From positions 170,001 through 234,000 of the forward strand of contig QRFJ01004311.1 of the NCBI GenBank assembly GCA_006176705.1: a stretch of 64,000 nucleotides of DNA. Direction: 5' to 3'. Positions 58,045 to 64,000 of this stretch are shown here, in pieces. Source of the DNA: Cocos nucifera. Taxonomy: Eukaryota > Streptophyta > Magnoliopsida > Arecales > Arecaceae. Each line of letters opens with the position of its first letter. The first letter of the stretch is position 1. The position numbers were made by a program, and so were the translations under genes. The notes under the pieces were generated by a model, which had not been told where the DNA came from, ran no database searches, and saw nothing but the letters and a program-made list of their open reading frames with translations.

Positions 58045-59310
58045 ATGAAGATCAGAGGTATTCGAACCCTCGCTCGCGAGCGCATCTAACTGCTCTTATA
58101 ATTATAAATTTAAATAAAATTTTATAAAAAATACTATAATATTGATAATGTATTAATATATTTATTACTTATAAAAATTCTTTCGATCGCGGTATTCATC
58201 GATCTATTCTTCTTATTCGTACGGTTGGATCGAAAGATCTCGCTACGGTTGGACTTCACTCCATCTCCCATCAGCTATAATAATATATCAATTTATTAAA
58301 AATATAAAAAATATCAATTTAATTTATCTAATAAAATTCAGAATTTATTATCTCTCTATGCACACGACTGGTCATAGACTCATGGCCTAGAGTATGCGTG
58401 TACTTCTGGGCTATCCGATTCTTCCAAATTTGATGGAAGATAGCCTAACAAGTATTCAAATAAATAATAAATATTTAAAAAATATTAAAATATAATTTTA
58501 AATATTTTAAAAAATTTAAAAGTTAAAAATTTTACCTCAAACTTTTAGCTCCTTTAATGTCTAACCATCCCCTTCCATTGACTCAGGGGACAGTCCTGTA
58601 TCCAAGGAACAAGTTCCTCCAAAGTGTCTGTCGATGCTCGAGCTATCCTCTATGAAACTTGATCTTGTAGCTTTAGTACAACTCTTCAATTTTTTCAGTT
58701 GAGCATCTCGAGCCCTCTCATGATTTGGAAAGTCGTACCTCTGCTGCACAAAGTTATCAAAAATCAATTACCAAATTATTCTAATCAAACAAAGTGTAAA
58801 TATATCAAATATATAAATATAATTAAGATACACTTATCCATATCTTCTTTCACATCCGATTTCTGACACTAGCATCCATCAATTGTCAGTTTATGGACAA
58901 TACTAGAATAATGTCAGACCACCTCATAAGAACTCCAAAAAAGGAATGCATCTTTCGTGCGATCTTTCCCACTGGCCTTTCCTCCGCATCATACTACACA
59001 ATCATCTGATGCTGATGGTTCCTCATATATGGTATGCATATGGGATCGTAAAATATTCTATTAGATGATGCACCTACAACGAAAATATGTTATACAAATA
59101 TATAAGAATATAAATACTATATAAAAAGTAAATAAATAAATAACATAATAAAAATATACACTCAAATGCTAGTGTCGGAGCATGTGTCGGAGATGTGGCT
59201 GACGGTGGAGGCTCAGATACTGGTAGAGTAGATGCCGATGGTCCCTGAGCAGTCAATGTGGAGGTAGATGGAGTATACTCGGACTGCACCTCAGATGCCG
59301 AGCTTCGCAT
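58045..59310 (-). pseudogene. CACTA second gene (Ptta/En/Spm-type), copy C, broken
   Basis: Minus-strand pieces separated by GT-AG-like introns: a Ser/Thr/Pro-rich N-terminal part (59310-59074: SSASEVQSEYTPSTSTLTA), then 58767-58561 (YDFPNHERARDAQLKKL, ending near SPESMEGDG) and shorter exons down to 58045. This layout fits the plant Ptta/En/Spm transposase-associated family, recalled rather than searched. Stops and lost splice sites make it non-functional. Confidence 0.6.
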
Positions 59311-59449
59311 AACCCATCGAGGGACGGGGGTGAAAGCTAGCTAGATAGCATTTCGGTACCATCATGACCTGCAATGTTAATGAACATTAACCAATATAAT
59401 ATATTGAATAATAATATTAGTGTAGCATCAATAAATAGACTTTAATATT

Positions 59450-60955
59450 TATACCAAAATGTTAAAGTCATCACCTAGTGGCATCTATAATATGAAAATC
59501 ACCATCATTCTTGACAAATATATCTGGGACATCAATAGTACCAGGTAAGTTTTATCCTAGAGGAGCACTTTACATGCATGGTCCAACATCATCATCAACT
59601 TTGGTATCATCAAAGATATGCCTAGGCACTATCCTCACAATAATACCCCATTAAGGCTCCAAGGGATCACTAACATAAAAGACTTGATTAGCTTGGGAGA
59701 TAAGTATATATGGTTCTTCAGTGCGAAGATGGCGTTGCATGTTAACGAGAGTAAAATCATACTCATCAGTCTTCATCCTAAATTATGATAAGGTATCAAA
59801 TTAATCATACTTCATCAACACAATCATTTCTTTAGAAAAATAGTCCAAGATGACTATCTTCTCCACCATGCCATAATAGTTTAAATCGTTCGTATAAGGT
59901 TGTGAATCCCTCGAGCTAGCATAATACCCAGTGGTGGCGCTAAACATCCTGCTACTAGTTTGTGTTACTATGTTTACGGACCTGCTATGGATATCAAATA
60001 TGTAGCCATTAATGATGAGCTATTTATACTCACGCATTGTACGATTAGAGCCCATTGAAAGAGCACGCACTTCAAGGCTCACATCATGGAGCAGTACTCT
60101 CCATACCTAATTAAGAAGATAACACCTAATTAGTAAATATATTCAAATAAGTTATATAAGACAAGAATATATAATCGCTTACATGATCTTTAAACCATTC
60201 AAAAAAAATTTTGCTGTGCATTCTCTTTTTTCCACATACTTAGAATCGTATTTTATTCTTATGATCTTCTTGTATTTGCTACATGCATAAAGAATAAATT
60301 TAGATATAATTAAAAAAAAATTTAATTATTATAAAATAAATAGGACTGAGTGACTCACCTTATGTACGGCTTAATTACATCATAATTGAAGAGCACGTAG
60401 CAGTGTGCCTTATTTCTTTTCTCAATGCTCAAATTAGTGAGACGGTATGAAGTGAAAAGTCTACCTGACTATAGAATAGACTCAAATGCAGGCTTAATTG
60501 GCTCATACTGATCATCATGATTTCTCATTGGCCGATTACGATGTGTCTCGAGCTTCTTTGAGTATATGGTATAAAAATTCATACACTCTTGATCCAAATA
60601 ATCTTTTGCTATGGATTCCTCTAGATGATTCATATTTTTTATATAAGATTTCAGAGTTTGAATATTCCTCTTAGTAGGATATATCCATCAGCAGAATACT
60701 GAGCCTCCAAGTATAACTTTTTTCTTAAGGTGCACGGTGAGATGCATCATCACCATGAAAAATGATGGTAAAAATATCTTCTTCAAATCACATAATATAG
60801 TCACCATCCTTGTCTTCATTTTCTTTACGTCTTTCTTAAGCAATCTCTTTGCATAAATATCTTTGTAAAAGTTGCAAAGATGAATAACAACTATTCTGAT
60901 ATTTTTTAGCAATATGCTGTGAATAGCTACTGGGATCAATTTCTGCATCAACATA
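59450..60955 (-). pseudogene. CACTA transposase (TNP2/TNPD type) C-terminal half, broken
   Basis: Minus strand from 60954: LIPVAIHSILLKNIRIVVIH, then LCDLKKIFLPSFFMVMMHL, TVHLKKKVILGGS, WIYPTKRNIQTLKSYIKN and LDQECMNFYTIYSKKLETH. This is the DUF4218 region. After frame changes come EWFKDHV and ISQANQVFYVSDPLEP-, WGIIVRIVPRHIFDD-like sequence (DUF4216 region, near 59600-59700). The N-terminal transposase core would lie beyond copy B. Stops are frequent. Confidence 0.8.
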
Positions 60956-60969
60956 TACTACTACAAAAA

Positions 60970-61340
60970 AGGACTACGGCAGTGATTTATAACCGCTATC
61001 GTAGCCCAAAAAATCGCTTCTCTAGGCTATGACAGTGATTTTCTAACCGCTGCCACTGCGGCCATCACCGTAGCTCTATGACAGTAGTTATTGCAGCGGT
61101 TATTAGAACCACTGCCATAGATTGTCTATTACAATGGTTTATAAACTGCTGTAATAGATCGACCTATCGCAGTGGTTATGTAACCGCTGCAATAGGATAT
61201 CTATAGCAGCAGTTACATAACCGCTACCATAGGTAATCTATAGCAGTGGTTTCTTAACCGCTGCCATAGATCTAGTATAGCAGTTAGCATCGGACCTATG
61301 GCAGCAATTGGCACGGATATAGTTGTGATTATAAAATCAC
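60970..61340. repeat. CACTA copy B subterminal palindromic repeats
   Basis: The same AACCGCTGCCATAG-type array as at 51884-52250, with more C-to-T and G-to-A changes, as expected from decay of methylated CpG and CNG sites. Confidence 0.7.
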
Positions 61341-61535
61341 TATTGTAGATCTTAAATAATTAAAAAAAAATAAAATTTTTATTTTTTTATATATTTTACC
61401 TGATAAATATAGATATATAGCACAAGAAAATATAATAAATATAAAAATTATTCTAAAATGCTAAAATTTTATTATTAAATAAAATTTATTATAATATTTT
61501 TTAAAAAAATAAAATACATCAAAAGTCTCCTAAAT

Positions 61536-63238
61536 CTACATCATCATCGTAGATTTAGTAACCGAAGCTAGAGCTGGAGTTGGAGCCAGAGCTGGAGTTA
61601 GAGTTGGAATGCAGGCCAACATATTCTCGAAGCCCGTGACTCCAAAATGCATGCTAAGCATCGACATCATGTCTCTTATGATGCCCTCTAGATGAGATGC
61701 GTGCTCCTTAGCCCGATCTGCCCGCGTTGCAGCATGATCTATCTGTGCCAACACCTCCTCAAGCTTCTCTTGACTGATGATACTGAAAGTCTGTGAGGAG
61801 ATGTTTGCCTTAGATCCGTAGCTCATCGGCGTGTATCCAGGCCTGCATCGGATCCTCTTAGAGTGCTCAAGCCCCAAGACCTGAGACAGATGGTCATGGG
61901 GCCCAGAGGTATCCGGGCCTTTGCTCGTGAGCACATCTAACTGATCCTATAATTATAAATTAAAATAAAATTTTATAAAAAATACTATAATACTAATCAT
62001 ATATACTAATATATTTAATACTTATAAAAATATGTCTGATCGCGACGTTCATCAACCTATCCATCTTATCCATGCGGCTGGATCGAAAGATCTCGCTATG
62101 GTTGGGCATTATTCTATCTCTTATCAGCTATAATAAAAAAATAAATTTATCAAAAAGATGATAAAAAATATGAATTTAATTTATCTAGTAAGATTTAGAA
62201 TTAATTATCTCTTTATGCACACGACTGACCATAGACTCGCGGTCTAAAGTGTACGTATACTCCTGAACTGCACGGTTCTTCCGATTCTGATGAAAGATAA
62301 CCTAATAATTATTTAAATAAATAATAAATATTTAAATAATATTTAAATAAAATTTTAAGCATATTAAAAAATTTAAAAGTTAGAATTTTTATCTCGAACT
62401 CCTGACTCCTCCAGTGTCTAACCATCCTCTCCCACTGACTCGGAGGATAGTCCTATATCCAAGGAACAAGCTCCTCCAGAGTGTCTCATCAGTGCTCGAG
62501 CCATCCTCTATGGAGTTTGACCTTCTAACTTCGGTACAACTCCTCGATCTTCTTCAATTGGGCATCTCGAGCCCTCTCATGATCGAAAAAGTCATACCTC
62601 CTCTAAATAAATTTATCAAAAATTAGTTATAAAATTATTCTAATCAAATATATATAGTGTAAATATATAAAATACATAAAATAACTAAGATGCACGTACT
62701 TATCCATATCTTCTTCTATATTCGATTTCTGATAGTAGCATCCATCAAACGCTAGACTCTAGGCTCTACGGGAATGATGTTTGACCGTCTCACAAGTACT
62801 CCAAAAAAGAAATGCATCTTTCATACGGTCTCTCCTACCTACGTCCCCTCCGCATCATACTACACCATCATCTGATGCTGGTGGTTCCACACGTGTGCCA
62901 TATGTGTAGGACCGTAAAATATCCAGTTGGATGATGCACCTGCAATACAAATATGTTATGCAAATATATAAGTGTACAAATACTATATAAAAAATAAAGT
63001 AATGTTAGTATAATAAAAACGTACACTCAAATACCTATGATGATAGAGGCTCAGCTGCTAGTGGACTAGATGCTACCAGTGGAGTAGATGCCGTCAGTGG
63101 AGTAGATGTCGGTGGTGAAGATCCCTGAGTAGTCGATATCGAGGTAGATGGAGTATGCTCCGACTGCTCCTCGGATGCGGAACTACGTATAATCCACCGA
63201 AAGATAGGGATGAAAGCTAGATGGCATTTCGGTACCAT
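61536..63238 (-). pseudogene. CACTA second gene (Ptta/En/Spm-type), copy B, broken
   Basis: Six exon-like pieces in the order described for copy B. The N-terminal piece (63238-63035) starts MVPKCHLAFIPIFRWIIRSS followed by a Ser/Thr/Pro-rich run; the C-terminal piece is the 61934-61536 frame with a coiled-coil-like stretch and an Ala/Pro/Thr repeat tail. Frame breaks are present between pieces. Confidence 0.6.
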
Positions 63239-63278
63239 CGTGATCTACAACGTTAATGAACATTAATCAATATAACAT

Positions 63279-64000
63279 TGTGATATATCAAATTCTATTC
63301 ACTCAAAAGTCGAGCCGACTCCGTGCCTGAGACAGCCGACTCCATGCCTGAGACATCCGGTTAGGATCCTTCCCCAGCCGACTCGATCACGACTCGAGCC
63401 AGCTCGGCTACGTATCTGAGCTGGCTCGGTTGTATGCCATCCCCTCGATCACTCCCTCTCTTCCTCTCTCGATCTCTCTCATCGATGATGCGGCGAGGCC
63501 GAACCTCTCCCTCCTAGCTTTTTCATCTCTTGATCTTTCTCTCTCCCTCTCTTGATCTCCCTCGTCGGTGAGGCCGGACCCCATCCCTTCCTCTCTCACT
63601 CTCTCGATCTTCCTTGTCGGCAAGGCCGGACCCCATCCCTTCCAGTGATGCCGACGAGGCCGGAACCCTTCCCTCCCTCTCTCGCTCCCTTGATCTCCCA
63701 CTCTTCCTCTCTCAATCTCCCTTACCGATGAGGTCGGACCCCCTTCCTCCCAATGATGATGGCGAGGCTAGACCCCCTCCCTCCCAATGATGGCGGTGAG
63801 GTCGAATCCCTCCCTTCCTCTCTCAAGTACAGATCCATCGGGTATTTGGATTCAGATTTGGTACCAATAATTAAAATTAGATCTAAATCTGAATATCCAA
63901 ATTTCGATCCAAATTCAACTCATTGATAGATCTAGTCCATAGCCACCGACATGGCATGGCCCAAGGCTACTACCATGACACAGTCCAAAAACTATGGCAT
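63279..64000. repeat. Repeat related to the nested LTR element, then pyrimidine-rich tandem DNA
   Basis: It starts TGTGATATATC. 63305-63430 contains CGAGCCGACTCC, CGAGCCAGCTCGGCTACGT and GAGCTGGCTCGGTTGTATG, matching the LTR parts near 15110-15170 and 16765-16840. 63435-63825 is a degenerate tandem array of CTCTCGATCTCCCTC and GTCGGTGAGGCCGGACCCC blocks. The ORF at 63408-63701 is a composition artefact. It is probably one end of another retrotransposon continuing past the window. Confidence 0.5.

Larger units (their letters stand above)
58045..60955 (-). mobile_element. CACTA transposon copy C, both sides disrupted
   Basis: Starts abruptly beside the Copia LTR at a point equal to 52782 in copy A (AGAGGTATTCGAACCC versus AGAGGTATCCGGGCCC). 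It continues through the second gene's exons (58045-59310) into the transposase gene (59450-60955), and is cut at 60956 by the terminus of copy B. All parts are read on the minus strand. Confidence 0.78.
60956..63278 (-). mobile_element. CACTA transposon copy B, inserted in copy C
   Basis: A terminus ACTACTACAAAAAA with the first base changed (T for C) is followed by the same subterminal array (60975-61330) and the same order of second-gene exons as copy A. The best open exon is 61934-61536, minus (GLEHSKRIRCRPGYTPMSYG, ASHLEGIIRDMMSMLSMHF). Further exons lie at about 62040-62125, 62230-62290, 62410-62620, 62700-62930 and 63238-63035. It stops at about 63278 against another repeat. Same family and orientation as copies A and C. 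Confidence 0.78.

Noticed and set aside
63408..63701. Arg/Glu-rich ORF at the window end
   Set aside because: It is the translation of a degenerate CT/GA-rich tandem array.
1..64000. Search for CRISPR arrays, bacterial operons, tRNA or rRNA genes
   Set aside because: None seen; direct repeats with regular spacing here are transposon tandem units, and gene structure is that of a plant nucleus.

Overview
This window looks like nuclear DNA of a monocot plant. A palm (Arecaceae) is my best guess from the style of the retrotransposons, but the sequence alone does not prove it. Genes carry GT-AG introns, intergenic DNA is very AT-rich with many microsatellites, and most of the length is nested transposable elements of ordinary plant lineages. 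No bacterial, phage or organellar features were seen, and no tRNA, rRNA or CRISPR was recognised.

Only three host genes can be supported. (1) The last coding exon of a DUF632 protein (NRG2/REL2-like family) lies at 2922-3669 on the plus strand; its other exons lie before the window. (2) A complete three-exon NAC transcription factor (NAC22-like) lies at 26712-28467 on the minus strand. (3) A four-exon acidic serine-rich protein with dehydrin-like K-segments lies at 46780-48964 on the plus strand. Its exons are all phase 0, and the first three each carry the same Cys/Ser-rich cassette.

Layout: 1-5493 is a DUF632 gene intron, last exon and downstream DNA. 5494 to about 18868 is a decayed Ty3/gypsy retrotransposon of the Tat lineage, read on the minus strand: gag, protease, RT, RNase H plus second RNase H, integrase, a 57-bp hairpin repeat array, an antisense ORF on the plus strand, then the LTR. 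Its protease is split by a nested non-autonomous LTR element at 13548-16910. 18869-24422 is AT-rich DNA with a foldback element of about 2.2 kb and two smaller MITE-like elements. 24423-38388 holds the NAC gene in repeat-poor to AT-rich DNA. 38389-45639 is an intact-ended, non-coding LTR retrotransposon (LARD type) with an exact 5-bp target duplication. 45640-50217 holds the serine-rich gene. 50218-64000 is a nest of Copia LTR fragments and three copies of one CACTA (En/Spm) DNA transposon family, all in the same orientation. It includes a 1.08-kb duplication whose copies differ almost only by single-base indels, which looks like an assembly error.

The genes share no visible pathway. The most interesting items are the duplicated-exon K-segment gene, the Tat element's hairpin array and antisense ORF with its own TATA box, and the suspect indel-only duplication.
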